Assembly: GCA_036852015.1 (NCBI GenBank)
Contig: JAANDG010000358.1
Span: 1 to 64,000, forward strand
DNA: 64,000 bases
Reading direction: 5' to 3'
DNA from: Pelodera strongyloides
Lineage: Eukaryota > Nematoda > Chromadorea > Rhabditida > Rhabditidae
Shown: positions 48,610 to 59,093 of the stretch, one piece after another
Layout: each line of letters begins with the position of its first letter
Numbering within the stretch: the first letter of the stretch is position 1
Program-made: the position numbers and the translations under genes
The notes under the pieces: generated by a model
The model's database searches: none
Told to the model about the DNA's origin: nothing
What the model saw: the letters and a program-made list of their open reading frames with translations, nothing else

Positions 48610-50290
48610 AGGGACAAAGTCAATGTGGCTGTTCCTCATAAAACAAACCTACCCTTCACCAACCTGGTCCCATGGATCGGTTCTCCTACAGTAGTTCCAG
48701 ATTCTGACCAGTCCATATCTAGTAGCAAGTAGTGTCCTGCGTGCTGCTGCAACCTCGTTGGCGGCTACGGTATCCCCTTGGAGCGCACTTCACATATTGG
48801 CCTGAATTGCAAATATTATATTTATAGATTGATTTCAATGCTGTGCTTCACTGCGGCCTACGTAAATGCGACCGAAAGTAAAAAAGTCTCTCAAAAGTCA
48901 CACAATTTGCATTCAAAGACCGTATACCATACCGTTTAGTTAGAGTACAACTTTCACGTAATCGTGCTCCGCGAAATATAGTACCCCAGTTGAGCCTCTG
49001 AAAAGTTAAGTTAGTAAATTTGGGGATATAAGAACGCAAAGTAGCCAAACTAGCATTACAGTAACACAGAAGACTTTGTAAAACACAAGAAATTGTTAGA
49101 AATGGTTTAACAATGTATAAATATAAGAAAAAGATTGAAATCATGTCAAAATATTCCAACAACAATGTTTTGTTGAGCAATTTTGTCTATGAGATACTCA
49201 GATTCTCGCGTTTACTGAGAAAATCACTAAATAAAGTGGAATAATAAAGGAAACAAAGTTAAACATGATAAAAGTATAGGGAAAGGATTATAGAACGTGA
49301 ATTTATCAAAAAGACACACGAGAAATGGATTAGAATAATTCGTAATTTCACAAATTTGCATTTATGCGCTCGCATGCTAATTTGCTCCGGCCGCCGGGTG
49401 TGAGTCGGAGGGGGCGGGGCTAAGCTGAAATGCACGTTTCAACTTTGTTTGATAAATGAATTATCGCTGCACTTGAGGTAAAGAGAGAATTAAATCAAGA
49501 AGTTTGGCTGGAATGTAAAATTGTACATTATTAAAGTTATAAATAGGAAAACCAGACAGTGTATAGATTTTTATGCAGTTTATTGACATCTAACTCCAAA
49601 AAGTGAAAACATCTTTGTATAAACATTTATGAGTGTTTAAACATTTTATTCATAAGCACTGCATTTAACACCTTGTATAACACTGTTACACTAGAATTTA
49701 CAAATTCACTCTTCCGTTTTTAATTTTGGTTGCAGCGTGGAGTTGTAAAACGTGTCCAATTTTCAATGCAACTATGATAAATCGACATCGCTTCTAAAAA
49801 ACGTGCAATTTTTTATCGGAAAAGTTTGAATATAAATTATTTCCATTACAGTATTCTAAATACTAGTATGAACTCTGAATCAACACTTCAAGGGTAAGTT
49901 TTGGTATTTTTTCGGTATAAACGAGGTGATGATCTTCCAAAAAACAATTTTTTTTTGGTTTTAGTAGTATTTGTAGTTTTATCCAATAGGGTCGTACAAA
50001 GTTACTTCAGTGAATATTTGAATTAGTTTATTGCCCAACAAAAAAAAGCAGGAACATCAATGAAAATTCTGAACGTAAAGAGTCACTTTATTAGTACTTT
50101 AATTGCCTTCGTAATATATGGATGTGTCTTGAACCTTGCTTTGATGTCAATTATATCAGCTATACCTAATAGGTATATCCGCCAATGCACCTAGACCAAA
50201 ATCTTACTCCAATACTTATGCAATTTCTTTATTGTTCTCTCGCCTGTGTTACATGTAATGCACATATTATTATTGGGCATTATTTTATTG
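48610..50290. other. No supported gene; one start-and-donor motif
   Basis: At 49868 an ATG with eight codons (MNSESTLQ) is followed by a textbook donor (CAAGG-GTAAGT), a possible first exon on the + strand, but no next exon joins it in frame. The rest is AT-rich with no long frame. Confidence 0.3.
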
Positions 50291-50324
50291 CGGGTTGTTA
50301 TGGCTATCCTTTTCTCTAGCTATC

Positions 50325-50696
50325 CCTCCGCGGGACATCGGTGAAAAGGTTTACGCACCGGTGTACGGTTGTCTCCTGTTCTTCACCCGATCGTCAACCA
50401 GAGGTTTTTCTCATTTTCCATTTTGGGCCCTCTCTGCGCACTACCCGTGTTTCGCCGTTCTAGCTCCTTCGGTATCCCCTTTTAATTCAATTTTAAATCT
50501 GGCGAGGAAAGGGCGAAATCGCCGCGAACTAGTAGCGGATCCACCCATGTTTCGCTCGCCTCCGGCAAGTTCCCCAACTACCGCGCTAGGTTCGCAGCCG
50601 CTTCACCAGACTTGTACCAGTTTGGGAAAGGGAACTTTCTACCCGTTTTTTGTTTTTCCTGTTGGAAATCGTGCTAAACGGATTAACTATTTCTGA
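50325..50696 (+). CDS. GC-richer open frame, doubtful coding
   Basis: After an acceptor-like CTTTTCTCTAG the frame stays open for about 123 codons to TGA (IPPRDIGEKVYAPVYG, then a Pro/Ser-rich part). Composition is distinctly richer in GC than the surroundings, but no start or upstream exon fits and no family is recognised. A unique insertion or repeat fragment is as likely. Confidence 0.2.
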   Translation, partial: PPRDIGEKVYAPVYGCLLFFTRSSTRGFSHFPFWALSAHYPCFAVLAPSVSPFNSILNLARKGRNRRELVADPPMFRSPPASSPTTALGSQPLHQTCTSLGKGTFYPFFVFPVGNRAKRINYF

Positions 50697-51049
50697 CTGA
50701 GGTGAAAAGTTGAAGTGGAGAACGCAGAGGAATGAATATTAGCACCATGTTCAACGTTCCCTGTTTTCAACATTTCCCGGTTAGTTCATCCCAACAAGTT
50801 TTTATCCTACAGCATGACTCTTATTGTGTAGATGTAGAGAGGCGACATGCGCGTCGATTTCCCTCTGCTGCCCAAAAGTCGAAATTATAAAAAAGGGAAA
50901 AGTCCACCCTAAACAGCAGATACAGCACATTTCTTATTCTTTTTAATTATCACTTTTGGACATAAAATAAATGCCATGTTTCGTGGTAGCAAAGCGTGCG
51001 GCAGTGCGTTGCCCGGGCAACTCTCCCCTTGCGGGCATACATCAACACC

Positions 51050-51051
<2 letters not shown>

Positions 51052-51089
<38 letters not shown>

Positions 51090-51095
51090 AGAGAG
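51052..51095. repeat. (GA)n microsatellite
   Basis: GAGAGA run of about 44 bases with one interruption. Confidence 0.95.
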
Positions 51096-51619
51096 TACCA
51101 CATTACCTCACAACTACTAATCTCATAAGGAGATTCGGTCTTCTATCCCTACAACTTCATCGAGAACAATGTCCGCCCTTTACCAGGCTCAACAACCAAA
51201 GTCAGTGGGCTATTCTTCTTTCTTTCTTTTATCTCGGGGGTTTACGTAAACGGGGGGTATGCACGCCCATCACCTGGGCATTAGGTCCCAGGTCCGTTCG
51301 GTGCGCCGGCTGATAATACACCTATTGTTCGAGCTTCTACCTCCCCGCCCGCTCCCTTCCCGCCCGCTCCCTCCCCACGCTCCCATAGGACGAACAAAAA
51401 CAAGTCGCCTCCTTATTAATTGCCTGGAAGACCCTTACAACCTAAGGCTCGGAATTGAATTGCCATCCATAAAAGCGCAGCCTTTTTCCGAAAAGGACAA
51501 AACGACTCCTATACTCTAATGGAAAGAAAATGATACGAAGAAACAGTCTTGGAATTTGTGATGATTTTATCGCATTCATGTAAGTCATACAAATATAATT
51601 TGAGCTAATTATTTCATTC

Positions 51620-51836
51620 AAATGTTAGTGCAAATGCACAGAGGTCATTAAAGGCCGCCTCAGCCTAAGTTTTATAAATTTTGGTTGCAAACGAAAAATT
51701 GGGGTTTCGGTCGAGCGGGGATCGAACCCGCATCTTCAGCTATCCGGGCCAATGCATTTACCATTATGCTACCGGCACCCACCACCAACGATTGTTCGCA
51801 AAGCGAGTTAAGGTCCGCAATGGCGTCACACAGTGA
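51620..51836 (-). repeat. tRNA-derived SINE, copy 1 (- strand)
   Basis: The tRNA-like head (about 51783-51710, -) has a D arm GCAT/ATGC, an anticodon arm TTGGC/GCTGA with loop CCGGATA, and a T arm GCGGG-TTCGATC-CCCGC with B box. The 5' acceptor strand does not pair with the 3' strand and position 33 is C, so this is not a functional tRNA. A tail of about 140 bases (CAACCAAAATTTATAAAACT onward) follows. Confidence 0.75.
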
Positions 51837-51904
51837 ATATACAACTGCCCGGGCGGTATTACACCATTAACCCAGTAAAGATCAGCCAAACCTGAGAAAT
51901 AAGC

Positions 51905-52130
51905 TTCAAATGTTAGTGCAAATGCACAGAGGTCATTAAAGGCCGCCTCAGCCTAAGTTTTATAAAATTTTGGTTGCAAACGAAAATTGGGGTTTCGGTC
52001 GAGCGGGGATCGAACCCGCATCTTCAGCGATCCGGGCCAATGCATTTACCATTATGCTACCGGCACCCACCACCAACGATTGTTCGCAAAGCGAGTTAAG
52101 GTCCGCAATGGCGTCACACAGTGAATATAC
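51905..52130 (-). repeat. tRNA-derived SINE, copy 2 (- strand)
   Basis: Nearly identical to copy 1; the anticodon-arm region reads CGGATCGCTG, one base different. Its 5' end abuts copy 3 head to head at 52130, forming a large palindrome. Confidence 0.75.
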
Positions 52131-52414
52131 ACTGTGTGACGCCATTGCGGACCTTAACTCGCTTTGCGAACAATCGTTGGTGGTGGGTGCCGGTAGCATA
52201 ATGGTAAATGCATTGGCCCGGATAGCTGAAGATGCGGGTTCGATCCCCGCTCGACCGAAACCCCAATTTTTCGTTTGCAACCAAAATTTATAAAACTTAG
52301 GCTGAGGCGGCCTTTAATGACCTCTGTGCATTTGCACTAACATTTGAAGCTTATTTCTCAGGTTTGGCTGATCTTTACTGGGTTAATGGTGTAATACCGC
52401 CCGGGCAGTTGTAT
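52131..52414 (+). repeat. tRNA-derived SINE, copy 3 (+ strand)
   Basis: Full unit of about 285 bases: GTGTGACGCC start, tRNA-like head at about 52183-52256 (A box TAGCATAATGG, B box GGGTTCGATCC), then the tail to CCGCCCGGGCAGTTG. Confidence 0.78.
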
Positions 52415-52700
52415 ATTCACTGTGTGACGCCATTGCGGACCTTAACTCGCTTTGCGAACAATCGTTGGTGGTGGGTGCCGGTAGCATAATGGTAAATGCA
52501 TTGGCCCGGATAGCTGAGATGCGGGTTCGATCCCGCTCGACCGAAACCCCAATTTTTCGTTTGCAACCAAAATTTATAAAACTTAGGCTGAGGCGGCCTT
52601 TAATGACCTCTGTGCATTTGCACTAACATTTGAAGCTTATTTCTCAGGTTTGGCTGATCTTTACTGGGTTAATGGTGTAATACCGCCCGGGCAGTTGTAT
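52415..52700 (+). repeat. tRNA-derived SINE, copy 4 (+ strand)
   Basis: Tandem with copy 3. The head (about 52470-52543) lacks one A before the T arm and one C in it (GGGTTCGATCCCGC), so it is slightly more decayed. Confidence 0.78.
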
Positions 52701-52868
52701 ATTCACTGTGTGACGCCATTGCGGACCTTAACTCGCTTTGCGAACAATCGTTGGTGGTGGGTGCCGGTAGCATAATGGTAAATGCATTGGCCCGGATAGC
52801 TGAAGATGCGGGTTCGATCCCCGCTCGACCGAAACCCCAATTTTTCGTTTGCAACCAAAATTTATAAA
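52701..52868 (+). repeat. tRNA-derived SINE, copy 5 (+ strand), truncated
   Basis: Head at about 52757-52830 intact as in copy 3; the unit breaks off after CCAAAATTTATAAAATTATT, without the distal tail. Confidence 0.75.
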
Positions 52869-53590
52869 ATTATTTCATTATTTCATCGAAGATGAGATTA
52901 TAGAGATGAGAAGTATAAGCTACTTCCCCTAGAAAAGATGGTACGCATTATCGGCTTAGTTTGTCGCACCTAATGCTAATAGTTTGATGAGCGATGTGCA
53001 TATATTTTGTATTATTCCTTCATGAATAACATGAATTAAGTCCTTTTACGATTATATATAGTCAACGTAAACCAAAGTTCTTTAAATTTCTCTTATATTA
53101 CAATGATTTCAAAATATTCCTTTTATTACTAGTGTACATGCTTCTGGGCCTACAAATGAGATTTTTTATCGATTTTAGCCATGCATTTTGGAAAGCTAAA
53201 TCTTCACGGGTTTGGGGAGGTTAGTTAAAACTTGGATCAAAACACAACCCAATAATACTTCCGAGTAATATGTAGTGTTTTTGGGTCCTTCAGAAGTGAG
53301 CGAGCTACACATAGTTTGGGCAAACCGCACCATTGGCGCCCGCCGGGTGATAGGCTAGGCCATAGTGAATTTATAAGGATAAATTACTTTATTGATAATT
53401 GATTGTAGACAACAAACGGAATAAAAAATCTGTACTTTGAATTAGTGGATAGTGCTGACTCACCCTCACCGACACACATTGTTGGGTTCCTTCGAGAGTT
53501 GCTTCCACCTTTTTGCGAAACTAGTAACAGTCGTAACCGAAACTGGTAACCCAGTTCCTCAAATCTTTTGCAATTCTTCGGGGACTGGTT
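52869..53590. other. No supported gene; spacer upstream of WDR54
   Basis: AT-rich. A 79-codon - strand frame (53623-53384) includes part of a MITE end and is not convincing. The WDR54 promoter and 5' UTR exon are expected here but I cannot place them. Confidence 0.35.
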
Positions 53591-53591
53591 A

Positions 53592-53762
53592 AATCGAAAT
53601 ACCGGCCGGTTTCTGAAACACATCGATTAGACCAGCATTCTTATGCAGCTTATGCAAATGGACATAAATTAGAATAAAAAATCGAGCTAAATTCGAGCAA
53701 CTTAGCATAAAGAATGCAGATCTCCACGATGCGTTTCAAAAACCGGCAGGTATTTGGCTTTA
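53592..53762. mobile_element. MITE, CCGGCCGG family, copy 2, upstream of the WDR54 start
   Basis: Starts TTAAATCGAAATACCGGCCGG and ends CCGGCAGGTATTTGGCTTTAA; core GCTTATGCAAATGGACATAA and AAAAATCGAGCTAAATTCGA. It lies 160 bases before the WDR54 start codon, within the presumed 5' UTR intron. Confidence 0.75.
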
Positions 53763-53921
53763 ATGGTGGTGGGATCTCTCATACTCATAGTTGATATCTT
53801 TTTGTTAGTAGTCAGATTCCCCAAATATTTCATAAGGTTTTTAACCTTTTTCCAAAGCGAACAAGCTGATAAATAAGTGAATATTCATTTCAGAAAGAAT
53901 GGAGACTGCACAAAAACACGC

Positions 53922-54118
53922 ATGTTCGAACCATCGTTGGACATGAAGATGAAAGTAAAGGCAATTGGCCCATTCCCCAACAATTTGTCCATCTACCATC
54001 ATGAAGCAAAAGGTGTCACCTTTGCATGCACCACACATAAGAGCACAGTAAGTTCATGAAACAATTTAACCTCTCTCTATCTCTCTCTCTCTCTTTCTCT
54101 CCCTCTCTCCCTCTCTCT

Positions 54119-54151
<33 letters not shown>

Positions 54152-57047
54152 CCTCTCTCTCACTCTCTCTTTTTCAATTCCTCCCTACTTCCATTCTCTT
54201 ACTACGGTAAAGTCGAGACATAAGACATAATGGACATATCTTCCCGACTAGTTGAGCATCCGATTTGTTATTGGGACTGAATTTCAGGTAGCGCTTTCTA
54301 GGACTAAAAATAACTACAAAATAAGTTGACCTTAAATTAAGGTCAACCTGTCAACTTGGGACAGCCGACAGGACAATTGTACCCTGGATACCCTACACGT
54401 AAAGGACGACAGCTCCGAGCGTCCGGATCTCGTCCTCCAAGCCAAACTTGTCCATCCCAATTGCAGATCTACTCCACTTATTGTGGTGGCCACCAGTGCT
54501 GGCGCCAAGGTAACTCCTCGTTTCCATACAGCTGTGTTAGTGGCTACGCTAATTGCTAAGCCGTTAAGGCCTAAGAATCAGACCTTTACCTACTGCACTC
54601 TCATATGATGAATTCCGGTCGGCACCACTTACATTAGCATTTTTTATCTAGCCCCTTAGGCTCTATATTCGAATGCACTTACGTAAAGTTTAAACTTTTG
54701 GCATTATATTGGCAAACATTTGTTTTGAATGAGCACTTACGAACAATAAGCGTACTGGGTTTAACAATTTTAATAGTTGCCGGGCCTCTTTACGAAGTGA
54801 AACCGCGCCATCGTCGCGCATGGTTCATAGTTCATATGTTGCGCGGCGCACGAATTTCATGGGGTCGCCACAGCAGGGCGACGAAACCATTCTCGCGCCG
54901 CGGCTGCAAGCGCGACCGATGTTTCCTCAGTGTAGTTTATACATTTCAGGTTTTTGACTCTCGAACGCACAAACTTCTCGCACAAAATCATCTGGATGTT
55001 GCGGTAACTTTGTACTTTCTACTAGACATTTGTAGGTACGCCAAGACATGCCACAACGACAACGACAATCTGCTTAGAGCGAAATACCGCCGGTTTTTGA
55101 AACACATCTAGTACACTTGCATTCTCATGCTAATTATGCAAATGAGCATAAATTAGAATAAAAAATCGAGCTAAATTCGAGCAACTTTGCATAAATACGT
55201 AAGAATGCAGTTGCTCACGATGCGTTTCAAAAACCGGCCGGTATTTCGCTTTAAAAATAAATGTTCTTTTCCCAGATTTCCGAGGTTCTGCTCCAGAACG
55301 AATCGAACCTATTTACAAGGGGAATCTCCTGGGTGGACAACTTTATTCTGGTCGGCACATACACAGGCGAGATCATGATGTTCAGTTGTTCCGGAGAAAC
55401 GTCTGTAAATCCCAAGAAATCACTTGCAGTGAGTATTCTTGCACCTGTCATACTTTTTTACATTTCACACATAAACTAAATGTTATACACGGGACTTAGG
55501 TATGTATGATATGAGATGATAAGATACAACAACTATGAGTATTGCATCTTTCAGACATAAACCAATAGCTATGCTTGTAAGGGTGATATGACAAATAGAT
55601 GACGCACTACTTCTGTAGACCAGAGCGGATTGCAGGGGGGACCCATTCGGGGCCCTGAAGAACAGTCCTAGCTTTTACCTTTAACCATTAAGGAGCACCG
55701 TGATGCCGTGGCCGACATCGCGACGTGTCGCTTCGACGATCTGACATGTTCCGCCGATATGGGAGGCACCGTAATTGTATGGGGAAAGAACGCGAAGACC
55801 GTGCAGAAGAAGATTAGCACAGAGTTTGTTTTCTGGCATGTTCACAGAGTTTGTATTATTAAAAACTTGAGTATTAAAGAAGGCGGCCAGAAAAAATCAG
55901 AAATCTTAATTGCGAAAACCCTTCAGGTTTTGTGACATAAATTCGAATAAAAAATCGAGTAAATTAGCATAAATCCGTAAGAATTCAGTTGTCCACGATG
56001 CGTTTCAAAAACCGGCCGGTATTTCGCTTTAAGCGACATACTGTGAACCTTATTAAAACTATTGGTTCTAGTTACAGACAAGAAATCAACGTGATCAACG
56101 TGCTCCGGAAGCAATGTATCGTAGGGACAATGTCGGGAAAGGTCTTGTTTTACTCGACGGCAACAGGTGCTCTGATGGCTGAGGTGAGGGAAAGTTATAT
56201 ATTACTATTTGTTAGAAGATTTAAAATTCTCTCAATTGTACCTTAGCAGTGAGTTATATCACAGGTGGCTTGTCATGTTCGTCCCGTCACGTCTATCGCC
56301 GTCGCCCCGGAAAGCGCATATGTGGGTTTCACTTTTCTTTCCGAATTTCGAATAACATTTTTTCGTGAACACAATATTAGGTAAGAAATTATTTTAAAAA
56401 TTTATTTACTCTTCAAGAACCTTTATTCAAGGGAGTTCAAATTCAAAGTTTTTGCTTATGATATGTTACGCAGAGGTCCTGAGTCCTGAGAACAGGCGAC
56501 GAGTTCCAGATGACAAATTGCTCGACGTCTTCCGGTTAGGGCCAGGAGGGATCGCCCATGATTCCCTCGAATTCAGCCAGGTTTATTCCAAAGAGACGAC
56601 AAATACAGAGCACTTTTCTAGGTGATGACGTCCGGTGAAGACTCCCAAATTCGGGTGTTCAAACTGCACACTAGGAAGCCGGAGGCATATCAGGTAATGA
56701 ACAATTCTTGAATGACAATGCCACAATAACGGTCTAAGAGCTCATATGTACAAATGAATACATGTGTTTGGACGTGCCTCAGACACAATTGTAATTGCTT
56801 GGCGTGGATAATTATTGACAAAGGTCATCGACCCCTAATTTAGGTTGAGTATCGTTTTGGCGACGAGATTGAGAATGAGGTCTTAGTTGGTGCTCAGTTC
56901 TCGAACGGGAGAGGATCAGGTCTGGTGGTGGCTTCCTACGACAACACCCACCTTCACATGTATAAAATAGCGAAGAAATCATCGAAGGCATCCGAAAACG
57001 AACCAGCCAAACCAAGTGGAACACCGGACACAAATGATCCACTCTAA
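53922..57047 (+). CDS. WDR54: WD40 repeat protein, WDR54 orthologue, 9 coding exons
   Basis: Exons 53922-54047, 54372-54509, 54950-55003, 55276-55428, 55693-55823, 56078-56183, 56265-56321, 56622-56693 and 56844-57047 join to 346 residues; human WDR54 has 334. The match runs the whole length: start MFEPSLDMKMKVKAIG with NNLSIYHHEAKG, blades such as GTYTGEIMMFSC, ADMGGTVIVWG and GTMSGKVLFYSTATG, then SGEDSQIRVFKL and the closing AQFSNGRGSGLVVASYDN. It is a single beta-propeller, presumably a protein-binding scaffold; the cellular role of WDR54 is poorly defined. The start follows an acceptor at 53892, so a 5' UTR exon or spliced leader lies upstream. The donor of exon 5 (GTTTGT) is the least certain junction. 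Its introns carry three copies of one MITE family and a long CT tract. The C-terminal tail after the last blade is hydrophilic and probably disordered. Confidence 0.9.
54071..54174 (+). repeat. (CT)n tract in WDR54 intron 1
   Basis: About 100 bases of CTCTCT with a few interruptions, starting 24 bases after the exon 1 donor. Confidence 0.95.
55073..55254. mobile_element. MITE, CCGGCCGG family, copy 3, in WDR54 intron 3
   Basis: Left end TTAGAGCGAAATACCGCCGG, right end AAACCGGCCGGTATTTCGCTTTAA (about 30-base inverted ends). The right end lies about 20 bases from the acceptor of exon 4, so it forms most of the intron. Confidence 0.78.
55934..56033. mobile_element. MITE, CCGGCCGG family, truncated copy 4, in WDR54 intron 5
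   Basis: Only the right half is present: core AAAAAATCGAG, then CGATGCGTTTCAAAAACCGG and the end TATTTCGCTTTAA. The left terminal repeat is missing. Confidence 0.7.
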
Positions 57048-57349
57048 CAAAAAAAAGCGTTGAAAATAATATCTGTAATTGGAGTACTTATAAAGTAAAT
57101 GGTGAAACATAAGGCCAAATTGTCTTGTCATTTTTTGTGACTATATGTTACTTGTATTGTGTAGGAGATTGAATAGAGAATTTATTCCCCGATCATAAGG
57201 GATAAGTAATAAGGTAATAAGGGAACACTTTCACTCAGAAAACTCTTTCTTCGAATTGTTATTTACTTATTTATTATGTTTAGCATACTATTTATATATG
57301 ACGAGCTACCATGCAGGTAATTGATATGCGTAATACAATATACTGATTA

Positions 57350-57494
57350 GCCCGTATTCTCGGGTCGACGGGAATGTTCCGTTTGGGAGCTCATTCGTAT
57401 GCAAATTTTTCCTCCAGCTAGTCTAGATAGTCGAGAAATTTGCATACAAAGGATTTCCCAAACGGAACGTTTCCGTCGACCCGAGAATACGGGC
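57350..57494. mobile_element. Near-perfect palindromic MITE with TA target duplication
   Basis: Starts GCCCGTATTCTCGGGTCGAC and ends with its complement; arms of about 60 bases include CCGTTTGGGA and ATGCAAATTT. TA on both sides suggests a Tc1/mariner-type element. It lies in the intergenic space between the convergent WDR54 and VAP genes. Confidence 0.82.
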
Positions 57495-58047
57495 TATTGA
57501 GTAAATTTTGTGACTTATTGTTAGTAACTGTAATGTGGAGTCAGCACTTTGCCACAGTATCTTGACAATCCGAATAAAGTTTGATTGATTGAGTTCTCGG
57601 ATAAAAATATTGAAACAGTTCTCTGTTATAACTACAGGAGCATAAACATAGTCGTGATATCATTGCAATTTGCAATGCAGTAAATGCAAGAGTCAAAATT
57701 GTTGGCATACTGTAGTACCATAAGTCAGCACTTGCCATTAATTAAAGTATAGAAACCGATAGTATATTTTATTACCAAAAAACGCTGTCCGATTTTGAGT
57801 GAAAACTTTTTCTTTCGTCTTTTTTGCTCACATTCACTGATACATTCAAGATTCATCATATGTTTATTGAATAGGTCTAGTCTAAAGAGAGGATAAGGAT
57901 AGCTGCAATTGTTCTAAATCTAAATCATTAAATGCCTAATCGAAAATCGATGAAAACTGTTTCATTTAAAACACAATATTGATCAATAAGCACGGCTAAC
58001 ACTCGATCGATAAAAGCAATTATACGGCAATGATTAATTGATTTTAT

Positions 58048-58612
58048 TTAGGAAATTACACAAGGTTGGGGCTGTCCAGAGCGTGAACGGCGGAGTCTTT
58101 CCTGAGCAACCTGAAAACAAAGGAGCACATCGATCAAAGTTTCATCTGGAACTCGTCGCCTTCTCCGCTCGGGACCACTGCGGATGCGGAACAAGTCATA
58201 CGCATTGAATACTCTATTGACCGACCCCTGTATAAGGAAAAACGCCCTCGAAGCGCAAAGAATTATCATTCTTTTTTATTTTTATTAAACCTTATTCAAG
58301 GTGTGCAAAGATTCTATGAAAAAGGCACGCGGCAATGTTTGACCGCACCGTGAGCGCATGTCAGATTTGAGACTGGCGACAGGCTAAATTAATTCGCACC
58401 AAGTTAAAATAATATTAATGATTGTGCTAACCTCCTTCTCGTCAGTGGCTAGCTTGTCCTTGAGTACCTGATTGGCCTGTTGCTCGCCAGTGAGGCGAGT
58501 CTGCATCTCGCGCACCATAGTTCTCCTACAGTGAGCAAGTATTGGGTACGGTCGAGAGAGAGAGGGTTGAGAAGACAGAGAGAAAGAAGCAGATAGAGAG
58601 AGAGGGAAAACT

Positions 58613-58647
<35 letters not shown>

Positions 58648-58659
58648 AAAAAAAGAAAA

Positions 58660-58710
<51 letters not shown>

Positions 58711-59045
58711 GAGAGTTGGCCGCACAACCTAACCTCCACTCATGAGACGTGAAATATTAAAAGTCGCTGCGGTCAGTACAAACTCCTACTTTTGGTCAAC
58801 TTGTTTATTGAGCGCTTCCTTCAGTCGTTCCACTTCGACACAATTATTGGAGAGTTGGTCAATATCGGCCTGAAATTACAAATAGAGCAATTAGTTAACT
58901 ATAGGATAATTAACACAATGTATTACTGCAAAACAATAGCATAATATTACAACAAACGACAAAACTGTGTACCAAAAGGTGTCGTAAAGATACAGTAAGC
59001 CGTACAACTGGTACGATAACTAATCTACTGTATGACAAGCGAGAA

Positions 59046-59093
<48 letters not shown>

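Noticed and set aside
52183..52256. Functional tRNA gene
   Set aside because: D, anticodon and T arms fold, but the acceptor stem does not pair and position 33 is C, so it is a SINE head.
51970..52293. Frames of about 106 codons on both strands in the SINE cluster
   Set aside because: Identical peptides on both strands are a consequence of the palindrome; they run through tRNA-like heads.
54698..55111. 137-codon + strand frame
   Set aside because: It spans intron 2, exon 3 and intron 3 of WDR54 in the wrong frame; the exon-based model matches WDR54 throughout.
58384..58725. - strand frame of 113 codons rich in Ser-Leu
   Set aside because: It is the CT microsatellite of VAP intron 7 read through into exon 8.
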